64,000 nt of DNA from Propionimicrobium sp. PCR01-08-3. Its GTDB lineage: Bacteria; Actinomycetota; Actinomycetes; Propionibacteriales; Propionibacteriaceae. A program made the position numbers and the translations under genes. The notes under the pieces are model-generated. The model was not told where the DNA came from and made no database searches. It was given only the letters and a program-made list of their open reading frames with translations. Below are positions 41,514-50,062 of this stretch, piece after piece (the first letter of the stretch is position 1; each line of letters begins with the position of its first letter). Location of the stretch: the NCBI RefSeq assembly GCF_030286045.1, contig NZ_CP127390.1:1877482-1941481 (forward strand), in the 5' to 3' direction.

Positions 41514-42968
41514 TCAGTTGCTGCTGGTCAGCTTGTTGCGCAGCGCCTGCAGAGCCTCATCGGATGCCAGCGAACCCTCTGACGGGGCGTTGCTGGTCGG
41601 CTCGGACGAGTACTCGGTGGCCTCGGCGCGGGCAGCGGCGACAGCCGACTCCTCCGCTTCGGCGGCCTGCTTCTTCAAAGCCATCCAGCGAGCCTGGGCT
41701 TCGGCGTACTGGGCCTCCCAGGCGGCTTGCTGCTCTTCGAAGCCCGGCTTCCACTCGTTGGTCTCCGGATCGAAGCCCTCGGGGTAGATGTAGTTGCCTG
41801 CTTCGTCGTAGCTGGCGGTCATGCCGTACAGCGACGGATCGAAGTCCTCGGCCTGGATGTCGACACCCTGGTTGGCCTGCTTGAGCGACAGCGAGATGCG
41901 CCGGCGCTCCAGGTCGATGTCGATGATCTTGACCATGACCTCGTCGCCCACGGAGACGACCTGCTCGGGGATCTCCACGTGACGCTCGGCCAGCTCGGAA
42001 ACGTGCACCAGACCCTCGATGCCGTCCTCGACGCGCACGAACGCACCGAACGGAACGAGCTTGGTGACCTTGCCGGGCACGATCTCACCGATCTGGTGAG
42101 TACGGGCGAAGGTCTGCCACGGATCTTCCTGGGTGGCGCGCAGCGACAGCGAGACGCGCTCGCGGTCGAGCTCGACGTCCTTGACCTCGACGGTGACCTC
42201 CTGGCCGACCTCGACAACCTCGCTCGGGTGATCGATGTGCTTCCAGCTGAGCTCGGAGACGTGCACCAGGCCGTCGACACCACCGAGATCGACGAATGCG
42301 CCGAAGTTGACGATGGAGGAAACCACACCCTTGCGGATCTGGCCCTTCTGCAGCTGGTGCAGGAAGGACTGGCGAACCTCGGACTGGGTCTGCTCCAGCC
42401 AAGCGCGACGGGAAAGCACCACGTTGTTGCGGTTCTTGTCGAGCTCGATGATCTTGGCTTCGAGTTCCTGGCCGACATAGGGCTGCAGGTCGCGGACGCG
42501 GCGCATCTCGACCAAGGACGCCGGCAGGAAGCCGCGCAGGCCGATATCGACGATCAGGCCGCCCTTGACGACCTCGATGACGGTACCGGTGACGACACCG
42601 TCCTCTTCCTTGATCTTTTCGATGGTGCCCCAGGCGCGCTCATACTGGGCGCGCTTCTTGGACAGGATCAGGCGGCCTTCTTTGTCTTCCTTCTGCTGAA
42701 CGAGAGCCTCGACCTCGTCCCCCACCTTGACCACGTCGAACGGGTCGACGTCATGCTTGATGGACAGTTCCTTGGAAGGGATTACGCCTTCAGTCTTGTA
42801 GCCGATGTCGAGGAGGACCTCGTCGCGATCGACCTTGACGACGGTACCGGTGACGATATCTCCGTCGTTGAAGTATTTAATAGTGGAATCGACCGCGGCC
42901 TCGAAGGCTTCTGGCGTGCCGATGTCGTCGATTGCGACCTTGTTCGAGGCCTCAGTGGAGGAGGTCAT
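41514..42968 (-). CDS. rpsA: 30S ribosomal protein S1
   Basis: A 484-residue protein with four S1 RNA-binding domains at about residues 36-105, 122-188, 209-277 and 294-363 (the third and fourth contain FGAFVDLGGVDGLVHVSEL and FGAFVRVEDGIEGLVHVSEL). Four domains and a long Ala/Glu-rich C-terminal tail are the actinobacterial form, against six domains in E. coli. It helps bring mRNA to the ribosome. ATG 42968 is preceded by GGAG at 9 nt. It has its own promoter and a leader of about 107 nt. Confidence 0.96.
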   Translation of the reverse strand: MTSSTEASNKVAIDDIGTPEAFEAAVDSTIKYFNDGDIVTGTVVKVDRDEVLLDIGYKTEGVIPSKELSIKHDVDPFDVVKVGDEVEALVQQKEDKEGRLILSKKRAQYERAWGTIEKIKEEDGVVTGTVIEVVKGGLIVDIGLRGFLPASLVEMRRVRDLQPYVGQELEAKIIELDKNRNNVVLSRRAWLEQTQSEVRQSFLHQLQKGQIRKGVVSSIVNFGAFVDLGGVDGLVHVSELSWKHIDHPSEVVEVGQEVTVEVKDVELDRERVSLSLRATQEDPWQTFARTHQIGEIVPGKVTKLVPFGAFVRVEDGIEGLVHVSELAERHVEIPEQVVSVGDEVMVKIIDIDLERRRISLSLKQANQGVDIQAEDFDPSLYGMTASYDEAGNYIYPEGFDPETNEWKPGFEEQQAAWEAQYAEAQARWMALKKQAAEAEESAVAAARAEATEYSSEPTSNAPSEGSLASDEALQALRNKLTSSN

Positions 42969-43004
42969 GTAGTAGGGCTCCGATTGCTGAAATGTATTCG
43001 ATTG

Positions 43005-43040
43005 GACGCATCACGGCCCCGCAGATTCCCTGCATGCGTC
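43005..43040 (-). promoter_or_regulatory. nested hairpin in the rpsA leader
   Basis: On the minus strand GACGCAT (43034-43040) pairs with ATGCGTC (43005-43011), enclosing an inner GCAG/CTGC stem with a 5-nt loop (43021-43033). It lies between the predicted transcription start and the rpsA ribosome-binding site, a position suited to autoregulation by S1. Confidence 0.5.
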
Positions 43041-43082
43041 GTCTGCTCCGTCCGAGACCACACAGACCGCAAATACCTCTCA

Positions 43083-43112
43083 ATAGTAGGCGCGAGTAGC
43101 AAAGAGGGTCAA
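43083..43112 (-). promoter_or_regulatory. promoter of rpsA
   Basis: TTGACC (43107-43112) and TACTAT (43083-43088) on the minus strand are 18 nt apart, one of the best consensus matches in the window. The start of transcription would be near 43076, giving about 107 nt of leader. Confidence 0.8.
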
Positions 43113-43253
43113 TCTGACTGCCGCTGATGGCCATGATCCGCCGATCGGAACAGCAACCGCAGTCTCTAGGTGAGTTATCCAGGCTTTGATAGGTTCTAAA
43201 CGGACGTCTTGATTGAGGTCCGATCCCCCGGACAAGTCGAAGAAAGCTGCCAG

Positions 43254-44003
43254 ATGCGTCGGAAAACAAGAATTGCGCTGATCGTTGTCGCTGTGGTCGT
43301 CGTGGCAGCACTCGCCGTGGCCGCGGCCCGCTTTTTCCAGCGCGACACCAGCGAGCCGGCTGTTACCCCCGAGCCGACCACCCCCACCCCGACCCAGACT
43401 TCCCAGACGCCCACCGTCGATCCCCTTGCCGGCTGCCCGTCGGCTCCGGAGCAGATCACCGATCCGATCTCGATGACCTTGCTCGATCACGATCTCGAGA
43501 TGCCGATGCTCAGCCTCGGTTTGGACGAGGCGGGTGCCGCCCCGGCTGCGCCCCCTGGTAACGAGGGATACACGATCGCCTGGTACGACCAAGGCCCCCT
43601 GCTGGGATCGACCCAGGGCAAGGCGGTGCTGAGCAGTCACACCTTCCAATATGGTGGCGCGCTGGGCAATGACCTCAACGACGGGTTGCTGAGCGATGGC
43701 GATGTGGTTCTGGTCGGTGGCTCGGACGGGTCGTCCGCCTGCTACCGGTATTCGGGCAGCACTCATGTCATGGTGGCCGACTACGACCCGGCCTCCGACA
43801 TTCTCTACGACGAGCAGGGCGCGCCACAGATCGCCTTGGTGGTCTGCTCCGACTATGCGCCCGACGGCGAAGCCCTGGGACGCATGATCTACTACGGCGA
43901 TCTGGTCACCGGCGATCCGGCCGGTGACGATACCGCTTCCGGTGAAGCCGCCACCTCCGGCCAGACGAGCGCCGACACGCAGGTGCAGCCCGTCCAGCGT
44001 TGA
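43254..44003 (+). CDS. class F sortase
   Basis: A 249-residue secreted or membrane-anchored protein: an N-terminal membrane segment (about residues 6-26), a Pro/Thr-rich stalk (34-66), then a sortase fold. Candidate catalytic residues are His129 in AVLSSHTFQYGG, Cys198 in IALVVCSDYAP and Arg210 in EALGRMIYYGDLV, the His-Cys-Arg order and spacing of class E/F sortases. Such enzymes join sorting-signal proteins to other proteins or the wall; no substrate with a sorting signal is nearby. ATG 43254 has AAGAAAG upstream. It is divergent from rpsA and converges with polA. Confidence 0.78.
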   Translation: MRRKTRIALIVVAVVVVAALAVAAARFFQRDTSEPAVTPEPTTPTPTQTSQTPTVDPLAGCPSAPEQITDPISMTLLDHDLEMPMLSLGLDEAGAAPAAPPGNEGYTIAWYDQGPLLGSTQGKAVLSSHTFQYGGALGNDLNDGLLSDGDVVLVGGSDGSSACYRYSGSTHVMVADYDPASDILYDEQGAPQIALVVCSDYAPDGEALGRMIYYGDLVTGDPAGDDTASGEAATSGQTSADTQVQPVQR

Positions 44004-44013
44004 CCGGCGTACC

Positions 44014-46719
44014 TCAGTGCGCGGCGTCCAGCCAGGTCGGACCGTAGCCGATCGACACATCGAGCGGCACCATCAGGTTTGCCGCACCGGCCATCTGCTC
44101 GCGCACCAATGTAGTGACCTGATCGTGCTCGCCGGACGCCACCTCGAGCACCAGCTCATCATGGATCTGCAACAGCACCCGTGACTTCAGGCCAGCCGAG
44201 ATCAATGCCTGATCGAGCCCGATCATGGCGATCTTGATGATGTCAGCGGCCGATCCCTGAATCGGTGCGTTGAGCGCCATCCGTTCGGCCATCTCGCGGC
44301 GTTGCCGGTTGGACGAATTCAGGTCGGGCAGATAGCGGCGACGACCGGCCAAGGTTTCGGTGTAGCCGGTGCGGCGGGCCTGCGCCACGACCTCGCCAAG
44401 ATAGTCACGAACGCCACCGAAGGTGGTGAAGTAATCGTCCATCAGCGCGCGTGCCTCGGGCACCGGCACACCCAGCCGGGTCGACAAGCCGTAGGCCGAC
44501 AGCCCGTAGGCGAGCCCGTAATTCATCTGCTTCACGCTGGCCCGCTGGGCGCCGGTGATCTGTTCGGCCGGTACACCGAAGACCTTGGACGCGGTCACGG
44601 TGTGGAAATCGACCCCGCTGCGGAACGCCTCGATCAGGTCTTCATCACCCGAGGCATCGGCCATCACCCGCATCTCGATCTGCGAGTAATCGGCGCTCAT
44701 CAGGGCCTCATATCCCTCGCCGACACAGAACGCGGAACGGATCCGGCGGCCCTCCTCGGTACGGATCGGAATGTTCTGCAGGTTCGGATCGGCCGAACTC
44801 AGGCGTCCGGTCGCGGCGATGGTCTGCAAATAGGTGGTGTGGACGCGGCCGTCGTCGGTCACCGACTTACGCAATCCGTCAACCGCCTGCCGCAATTTGA
44901 TGGAGTCGCGATGCGCGAGCAGATGCTCCAGGAAGGGATGCTCGGTGCGGACATAGAGCCCCTCCAGGGCCTCCGCATCGGTGGTGTAACCCGACTTGAT
45001 CTTCTTGGTCCGCGGCAGATCCAGCTGGTCGAACAAGACCGCCTGTAGCTGCTTGGGCGAGCCGAGATTGACCTGGCGGCCCACGCTGTCCCACGCGGCC
45101 TGCTCGGCTGACCGCACCCTGGCATCGAATTCGGAGTGCAGTTGATCGAGCACCTCACCATCGAGTGCGATGCCGGTGCGCTCCATCCGGGCCAGAATCC
45201 GCTGCAACGGCAGTTCGAGGTCGTCCAGCAGCCGGCGCTGGCCGAGCCGTCCGAGCTCGACCGACATGGCATCGGTCAGGTCGACGACGGCGCGGGCCCG
45301 CAGCATCGCCGCATCGGATTCCTCGTCGGTGGTTTCGCTGCCGAAATCGAGCATCTGCTGGTCGGTGGCTTCTTGACCCGAGGAATTCGCGCGCAGTTCC
45401 CGCTTGAGGTATCTGATCGACATATCCGCCAGGTCGTAGCTGCGCTGATCGGGGCGAAGCAGATACGCAGCCAGTTCGGTGTCGCAGATCAGCCCGTTCA
45501 GTTGCCAGCCCTGTTCCCAGGCCGCCAGCATCGGACCCTTCGCCGAGTGCATCGCCTTGCCGAAACCGGGGTCTGCGAGCCAGTGAGCGAAAGCCTGCTC
45601 GTCGGGAGCATCGAGATCGGCCACATCGAACCAGCAAGCCGAGCCATCGGTGCTCGCCAGCGCCACCGCCGCGATATCGCCGCGGCCCGACCCCCAATGA
45701 CCGGTGAAGTCGACACCGGTCAATTCACCCTGCCCGTGCTCGGTTATCCATCCGGCGAGCGCTCCCGGCCCCAACCGCTCGCCGGTGAACTCGAAACCTT
45801 GCTGTTCGTCGGCGTGTTCGTCGTCCGGGAAGGCCTCGATCAGCCGGTCGCGCAATACCCGGAACTCGAGTGCATCGAAGAGCTGGTGCACAGCGTCACG
45901 ATCCCAGCCGTGCAGCTCCAGATCGTCCAGCCCCAAATCGAGGGCGAGGTCGTTGACCAGCCGGTTCAGCCTGCGGTTGCGGCGCACGTCGTCGATGTGG
46001 GCCCGGAACGAATCACCGGCCTTGCCCGGCACCTGATCGGCGCGGGCCAGCAGGTTGTCCAGACCGTCGAACTTGGCGAGCCACTTCGCGGCGGTCTTGT
46101 TGCCGACCCCGGGCACTCCCGGCAGATTGTCGCTGGTCTCGCCGACCAGCGCGGCGACCTCCGGGTAGCGCGCCGGGACGACACCATATTTCGTCTCGAT
46201 CGCGTCGGGGGTCATTCTGGCCAGTTCGCTGACTCCGCGGACCGGATACAACACGGTGGTGTTGCCGTCGACCAGTTGGAAGGAGTCGCGGTCGCCGGTG
46301 ACGATGATGTTCTCCCAGCCGCGGGCGTCCGCCTGTGCGCTGAGCGTGGCGATGATGTCGTCGGCCTCGTAGTCGTCCACCGACAAGTGCGGAATCTTCA
46401 GTGCGTCCAGCACTTCGGAGATCAGCGCGACCTGGCCCTTGAACTCGTCCGGGCTCTTCGACCTGGTCGCCTTGTAGTCCTGGTATTCCGCGGTGCGGAA
46501 GGTGACACGGGACACGTCGAACGCGACGGCCACGTGCGTCGGGCGTTCGTCCCGCAAGATGTTGATGAGCATCGACGTGAACCCGAAGACGGCGTTGGTG
46601 TGCTGTCCCGAAGCGGTCGCGAAATTCTCCACGGGCAGGGCGTAGTAGGCGCGGTAGGCCATGGAATGACCGTCGATGAGCATCACTTTGGGCTGGCCAC
46701 TGGGCGCTGGAGAGTTCAC
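44014..46719 (-). CDS. polA: DNA polymerase I
   Basis: A 901-residue polymerase. The N-terminal 5'-3' nuclease (about residues 1-300) contains AVAFDVSRVTFR, VDDYEADDIIAT and TGDRDSFQLVD. The middle exonuclease-like domain lacks the canonical DxE motif (GVDFTGHWG), so proofreading is probably absent. The polymerase domain carries motif A DYSQIEMRVMA, motif B KQMNYGLAYGLS with tyrosine where E. coli has Phe762, and motif C HDELVLEV. The GTG at 46719 is 7 nt after TACAGT. It fills gaps in repair, matching the nearby uvr genes. Confidence 0.97.
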   Translation of the reverse strand: MNSPAPSGQPKVMLIDGHSMAYRAYYALPVENFATASGQHTNAVFGFTSMLINILRDERPTHVAVAFDVSRVTFRTAEYQDYKATRSKSPDEFKGQVALISEVLDALKIPHLSVDDYEADDIIATLSAQADARGWENIIVTGDRDSFQLVDGNTTVLYPVRGVSELARMTPDAIETKYGVVPARYPEVAALVGETSDNLPGVPGVGNKTAAKWLAKFDGLDNLLARADQVPGKAGDSFRAHIDDVRRNRRLNRLVNDLALDLGLDDLELHGWDRDAVHQLFDALEFRVLRDRLIEAFPDDEHADEQQGFEFTGERLGPGALAGWITEHGQGELTGVDFTGHWGSGRGDIAAVALASTDGSACWFDVADLDAPDEQAFAHWLADPGFGKAMHSAKGPMLAAWEQGWQLNGLICDTELAAYLLRPDQRSYDLADMSIRYLKRELRANSSGQEATDQQMLDFGSETTDEESDAAMLRARAVVDLTDAMSVELGRLGQRRLLDDLELPLQRILARMERTGIALDGEVLDQLHSEFDARVRSAEQAAWDSVGRQVNLGSPKQLQAVLFDQLDLPRTKKIKSGYTTDAEALEGLYVRTEHPFLEHLLAHRDSIKLRQAVDGLRKSVTDDGRVHTTYLQTIAATGRLSSADPNLQNIPIRTEEGRRIRSAFCVGEGYEALMSADYSQIEMRVMADASGDEDLIEAFRSGVDFHTVTASKVFGVPAEQITGAQRASVKQMNYGLAYGLSAYGLSTRLGVPVPEARALMDDYFTTFGGVRDYLGEVVAQARRTGYTETLAGRRRYLPDLNSSNRQRREMAERMALNAPIQGSAADIIKIAMIGLDQALISAGLKSRVLLQIHDELVLEVASGEHDQVTTLVREQMAGAANLMVPLDVSIGYGPTWLDAAH

Positions 46720-46726
46720 CTGACCG

Positions 46727-46732
46727 ACTGTA
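46727..46732 (-). promoter_or_regulatory. candidate -10 hexamer TACAGT for polA
   Basis: TACAGT on the minus strand ends 7 nt before the polA GTG, and no ribosome-binding site is present. Confidence 0.45.
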
Positions 46733-46870
46733 GCCGGGAGCTCTGACAGGTTCCATCATCACCTGCTCCGCTCAGGGAACCGGCGGTGAGGCGGCCTGTC
46801 CGCGCTCGGCGCCATTTCATCAGATGGCAACCGATGGGACGTCGCCACGGGCTGTGCGACAGTGATGCTC

Positions 46871-47269
46871 ATGACTGATTCCGAACCGTGGCCGATCGCC
46901 GTGCCCCGCAGCCCATTGGACGACAAGCTGGGAGTGGAGATCACTGAACAAAGCGCGCAGCGGGTGAGCGGACGGGCTCCGGTGGACGGCAACACACAGC
47001 CCTACGGCCTGTGGCACGGCGGCGCCTCCGCGGTTCTGGTCGAGACCCTCGGTTCGTTGGGGGCGGCCGCTCACGCCGGTCCCGATCGGCACGCGGTCGG
47101 TACGGAACTCAACGTCAGCCATCTGCGCAGCGTCCGTTCGGGGTGGGTGCACGGCGTCGCCACCGCAATACACCTGGGATCGACCAGCGCCGTCTACCGG
47201 ATCGAACTCACCGATGACGACGGACGCCTGATAGCTTCCGGCAGGCTCAGCTGCCGGCTGCTGGGGTGA
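46871..47269 (+). CDS. PaaI-type hotdog-fold thioesterase
   Basis: A 132-residue hotdog thioesterase. The signature is LWHGGASAVLVETLGSLGA, with HGG and the Glu typical of PaaI and MenI-like enzymes that hydrolyse aromatic or acyl-CoA esters; GTELNVSHLRSVRSGWVHG and SGRLSCRLL continue the fold. The natural substrate is not evident. Possible starts are GTG 46862, ATG 46865 and ATG 46871; none has a good ribosome-binding site and the last was taken. It is divergent from polA and its stop is one base from the pdtaR stop. Confidence 0.82.
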   Translation: MTDSEPWPIAVPRSPLDDKLGVEITEQSAQRVSGRAPVDGNTQPYGLWHGGASAVLVETLGSLGAAAHAGPDRHAVGTELNVSHLRSVRSGWVHGVATAIHLGSTSAVYRIELTDDDGRLIASGRLSCRLLG

Positions 47270-47270
47270 G

Positions 47271-47879
47271 TCAGCGGCCCGCTTTGGCGTGATCGATCAC
47301 GCCTTCGGCCACCTCGCGCATCGACTTGCGCAGATCCATGGCCGTCTTCTGAATCCACCGGAATGCTTCGGGTTCGGTCAGACCGAGGCTCTCTTGCAGC
47401 AGCCCCTTGGCCTGGTCGACGATCTTGCGGGACGCGAGGCGCTCCTCCAGGTCGTCGATCTCGTCGTCCAGAGCGCGGATCTCTGCGAAGCGCGCCATCG
47501 CGATCTCTATCGCCGGCACGACATCGGACGCATCGAACGGCTTCACGACGTAAGCCATCGCCCCGGCCTCGCGGGCCTGTTCGACCAGGTCGCGCTGGCT
47601 GAACGCGGTCAGCATGACCACCGGCGCGATCCTCTCGGAGGCAATGGCCTCCGCGGCCGCGATGCCGTCCATCTTCGGCATCTTGACATCCATCACCACG
47701 AGATCGGGCTCGAGTTCCCGAGCCAACTCAACTGCTTTCTCGCCATCGCCGGCTTGGCCGACGACCTCATAGCCCTCATCGTTGAGAAGCTCCACAAGAT
47801 CGAAACGGATCAACGCCTCGTCCTCGGCGACCAGCACGCGCGGGGCCTTGGCCGCACTTGCCTTCTTACTGTCACTCAC
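47271..47879 (-). CDS. pdtaR: PdtaR-type response regulator with ANTAR RNA-binding domain
   Basis: A 202-residue protein. The receiver domain (about residues 12-130) has Asp20, the phospho-acceptor Asp64 in VVMDVKMPKMDG, Thr91 and Lys113 (VVKPFDASD). The ANTAR domain (about 135-195) includes RKIVDQAKGLLQESLGLTEPEAFRWIQ. Phosphorylated PdtaR binds paired hairpins in mRNA leaders to prevent early termination. The partner kinase PdtaS is not in the window, as usual. The GTG at 47879 has GAGGGAT upstream. Confidence 0.93.
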   Translation of the reverse strand: MSDSKKASAAKAPRVLVAEDEALIRFDLVELLNDEGYEVVGQAGDGEKAVELARELEPDLVVMDVKMPKMDGIAAAEAIASERIAPVVMLTAFSQRDLVEQAREAGAMAYVVKPFDASDVVPAIEIAMARFAEIRALDDEIDDLEERLASRKIVDQAKGLLQESLGLTEPEAFRWIQKTAMDLRKSMREVAEGVIDHAKAGR

Positions 47880-48246
47880 AGTGATCCCTCAAATCCGCAG
47901 GTCCGGACGAACCGGACGGTTCATCATTCAGCTACATACGCGGGGCAGCCGAGGACGGCGCCTTTGCCCGACGCGCTCTTGAGCTTATCGCACGCGGCCA
48001 GATCACCGGAGGTTCATGATCAAAAATTGCAGCAACCGGCAAGGATCGTACTCCTGGCAACGACACGGCCGCATCGAGCAGGGCGGCCTGGAGCACCGGG
48101 ATCAGTGACACCAATCGGTATATTCGGCGTGTTGGACCGCGGCCTACCAACGAACTCGATCGTTCAGAGATTCGGGTATGAGTGCGAGCGTTCATTTCGC
48201 TCATCTCAGTCGCTTCGCGCTCCCAACGACAGACGTCAATCGTCTG
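47880..48246. other. gene-free region between pdtaR and tRNA-Leu (367 bp)
   Basis: No convincing gene is seen; a 90-codon minus-strand frame (47932-48204) lacks a ribosome-binding site and any family likeness. The tRNA-proximal end has ACAGACG and CGTCTGT arms (48229-48247, 5-nt loop) that could form a short 3' hairpin just after the tRNA. The pdtaR promoter must also lie here, but I could not place it. Confidence 0.55.
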
Positions 48247-48329
48247 TGCCCGGGAGGGGAGTCGAACCCCTACAGCCTTTCAGCCAGACGGGTTTGAGCC
48301 GTCCGCGTATACCATTCCGCCACCCGGGC
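48247..48329 (-). tRNA. tRNA-Leu (anticodon CAA)
   Basis: An 83-nt type II tRNA on the minus strand. The 7-bp acceptor stem is GCCCGGG/CCCGGGC with discriminator A; the anticodon loop is CTCAAAC, giving CAA; a variable arm (TGGCTGAAAGGCTGT region) typical of leucine tRNAs follows; the T-arm is GGGGTTCGACTCCCC. CCA is not encoded, so it must be added by tRNA nucleotidyltransferase. Confidence 0.96.
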
Positions 48330-48452
48330 CGGGCAACCCCATTATTCTGCCACAACTATTTCGCGCTGACCATTTGGGGCATTGGATACGCACGACGGAA
48401 AGCGGTCTCGCCATAACGTGAGCGTCCGTGCTACAAGTCGCCCCAAACGAAA

Positions 48453-48492
48453 AACTCCTCCGAACCGGCCGCCTGACCAGTCCGAAGGAGTT
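48453..48492 (-). terminator. rho-independent terminator of pyk
   Basis: On the minus strand a 16-bp stem with three G-U pairs (AACTCCTTCGGACTGG against CCGGTTCGGAGGAGTT) has an 8-nt loop and is followed by TTTTCGTTT. It begins 43 bp after the pyk stop. Confidence 0.9.
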
Positions 48493-48535
48493 CTCACGTT
48501 ACAGTTCGCCGCGTGACTCTGGAACGGGGACGAAA

Positions 48536-49951
48536 CTAGCTGCGTTCCCTGATGCGGTGCACGCGCAAGGTGTTGGTCTTGCCGATCACGCCGATCGGGG
48601 AGCCGAAGACGATCACCACATGTTCGTCGGCCTTCACCAGACCGAGGTCCTGCATGATCTCGTTGACCGCGGTCACCATGTCTTCGTTGCTGGCATAAGA
48701 CTCTGTGGTGAACACCTGGGCGCCCCAGCACAGCGTCAGCCAGTGCGCCGTCTTCTCCTCCGGAGTGAAGACCACCAGCGGAATCTCGGCACGAAGCCGG
48801 GACATCCGGCGGGCGGTGTCCCCCGACTGGGTGAAAGCCACCATGTACTTCGCATCGAGCTGCTGGGCGGCCTGAGCAGCAGACATCGCGATCACGCCAC
48901 CGGTGGTGTGCGGATCCCACTTGATCTTGCTGATCTCCTTGAGACCATGCTTCTCGGTGTTCTCCACGATGCGGGCCATCGTCTGCACCGTCTCCACCGG
49001 GTAGGCACCGACCGAAGTCTCACCGGAAAGCATGACGGCGTCCGCACCATCCAGCACGGCGTTCGCCACATCGGAGGTCTCGGCGCGGGTGGGGCGCGGC
49101 GCGCTGATCATCGAATCCAGCATCTGGGTGGCGACGATCACCGGCTTGGCCCATTTGCGGGCCTTACGGATGATCCGCTTCTGGACCAGCGGCACCTCTT
49201 CGAGAGGGAGCTCGACGCCAAGATCGCCGCGGGCGACCATGAAGCCGTCGAAGGCATCGATGATCTCGTTGAGGTTCTCGACGGCCTGCGGCTTCTCGAT
49301 CTTGGCGATCACCGGCAGCCGGACGCCCTCTTCGTCCATGATTTCGTGGACGCGGGTGATGTCGTCGGCCCGGCGCACGAACGACAGCGCGATCATGTCG
49401 AAACCGTTTTGCAGGGCCCAGTGCAGGTCGGCTTCGTCCTTCTCGCTCAACGCGGGAACGCTGACCGCCACACCCGGCAGGTTGATGCCCTTGTGGTTGC
49501 TGACCGGCCCGGCGACGGTCACCTTGGTGACCACATCGGTATCGGTGACCGCGACGGCTTCGAGTTCGACACGGCCGTCGTCGATCAGAATGGTGTCTCC
49601 CGGCGTGACGTCACCCGGGAGGCCTTTGAAGGTGGTGGACGCACGGTTCGCGTCCCCGTCGATGTCGTCGACGGTGATGGTGAATTGCTGCCCGAAGGTC
49701 AGATTCACTTTGCCTTCGACGAAGTTGCCGAGGCGGATCTTCGGACCCTGCAGATCGGCCAACAGGCCGACCGTCTTACCGACAGCTTCTGCTGCGGCGC
49801 AGGTCTCGTCCAAACGCTTCTTGTGCTCGGCATGGTCGCCGTGGCTCATGTTGAAACGGGCCACGTCAAGGCCCGCTGTGATCAGCTCTTCCATCCGCTC
49901 CTGGGTCGACGTTGCCGGCCCGAGCGTACATACGATCTTTGCTCTACGCAC
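48536..49951 (-). CDS. pyk: pyruvate kinase
   Basis: A 471-residue glycolytic enzyme making pyruvate and ATP from phosphoenolpyruvate. Signatures are RRAKIVCTLGPAT at the N-terminus, VARFNMSHGDH, VIAKIEKPQAVENL (active-site lysine), MVARGDLGVELP and ADAVMLSGETSVGAYP. The GTG at 49951 is 6 nt after TAGGGT with no ribosome-binding site. The rluA-like gene ends 111 bp upstream; a strong terminator follows. Confidence 0.97.
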   Translation of the reverse strand: MRRAKIVCTLGPATSTQERMEELITAGLDVARFNMSHGDHAEHKKRLDETCAAAEAVGKTVGLLADLQGPKIRLGNFVEGKVNLTFGQQFTITVDDIDGDANRASTTFKGLPGDVTPGDTILIDDGRVELEAVAVTDTDVVTKVTVAGPVSNHKGINLPGVAVSVPALSEKDEADLHWALQNGFDMIALSFVRRADDITRVHEIMDEEGVRLPVIAKIEKPQAVENLNEIIDAFDGFMVARGDLGVELPLEEVPLVQKRIIRKARKWAKPVIVATQMLDSMISAPRPTRAETSDVANAVLDGADAVMLSGETSVGAYPVETVQTMARIVENTEKHGLKEISKIKWDPHTTGGVIAMSAAQAAQQLDAKYMVAFTQSGDTARRMSRLRAEIPLVVFTPEEKTAHWLTLCWGAQVFTTESYASNEDMVTAVNEIMQDLGLVKADEHVVIVFGSPIGVIGKTNTLRVHRIRERS

Positions 49952-49957
49952 GGAACT

Positions 49958-49963
49958 ACCCTA
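49958..49963 (-). promoter_or_regulatory. candidate -10 hexamer TAGGGT for pyk
   Basis: TAGGGT ends 6 nt before the pyk GTG on the minus strand. The start region has no Shine-Dalgarno sequence. Confidence 0.45.
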
Positions 49964-50062
49964 GCCGAGCGCGCCAATTCCGCCGGATTTTCTGCGGGCC
50001 CGATTGCCAACAAATTGCCTTGCAGAATCGTCGGTTCGTCCTCGGGGAGCCGGGCTCCGCCC

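Noticed and set aside
47932-48204. Minus-strand frame of 90 codons between pdtaR and tRNA-Leu.
   Set aside because: No ribosome-binding site, no recognisable motif, and composition unlike neighbouring genes.
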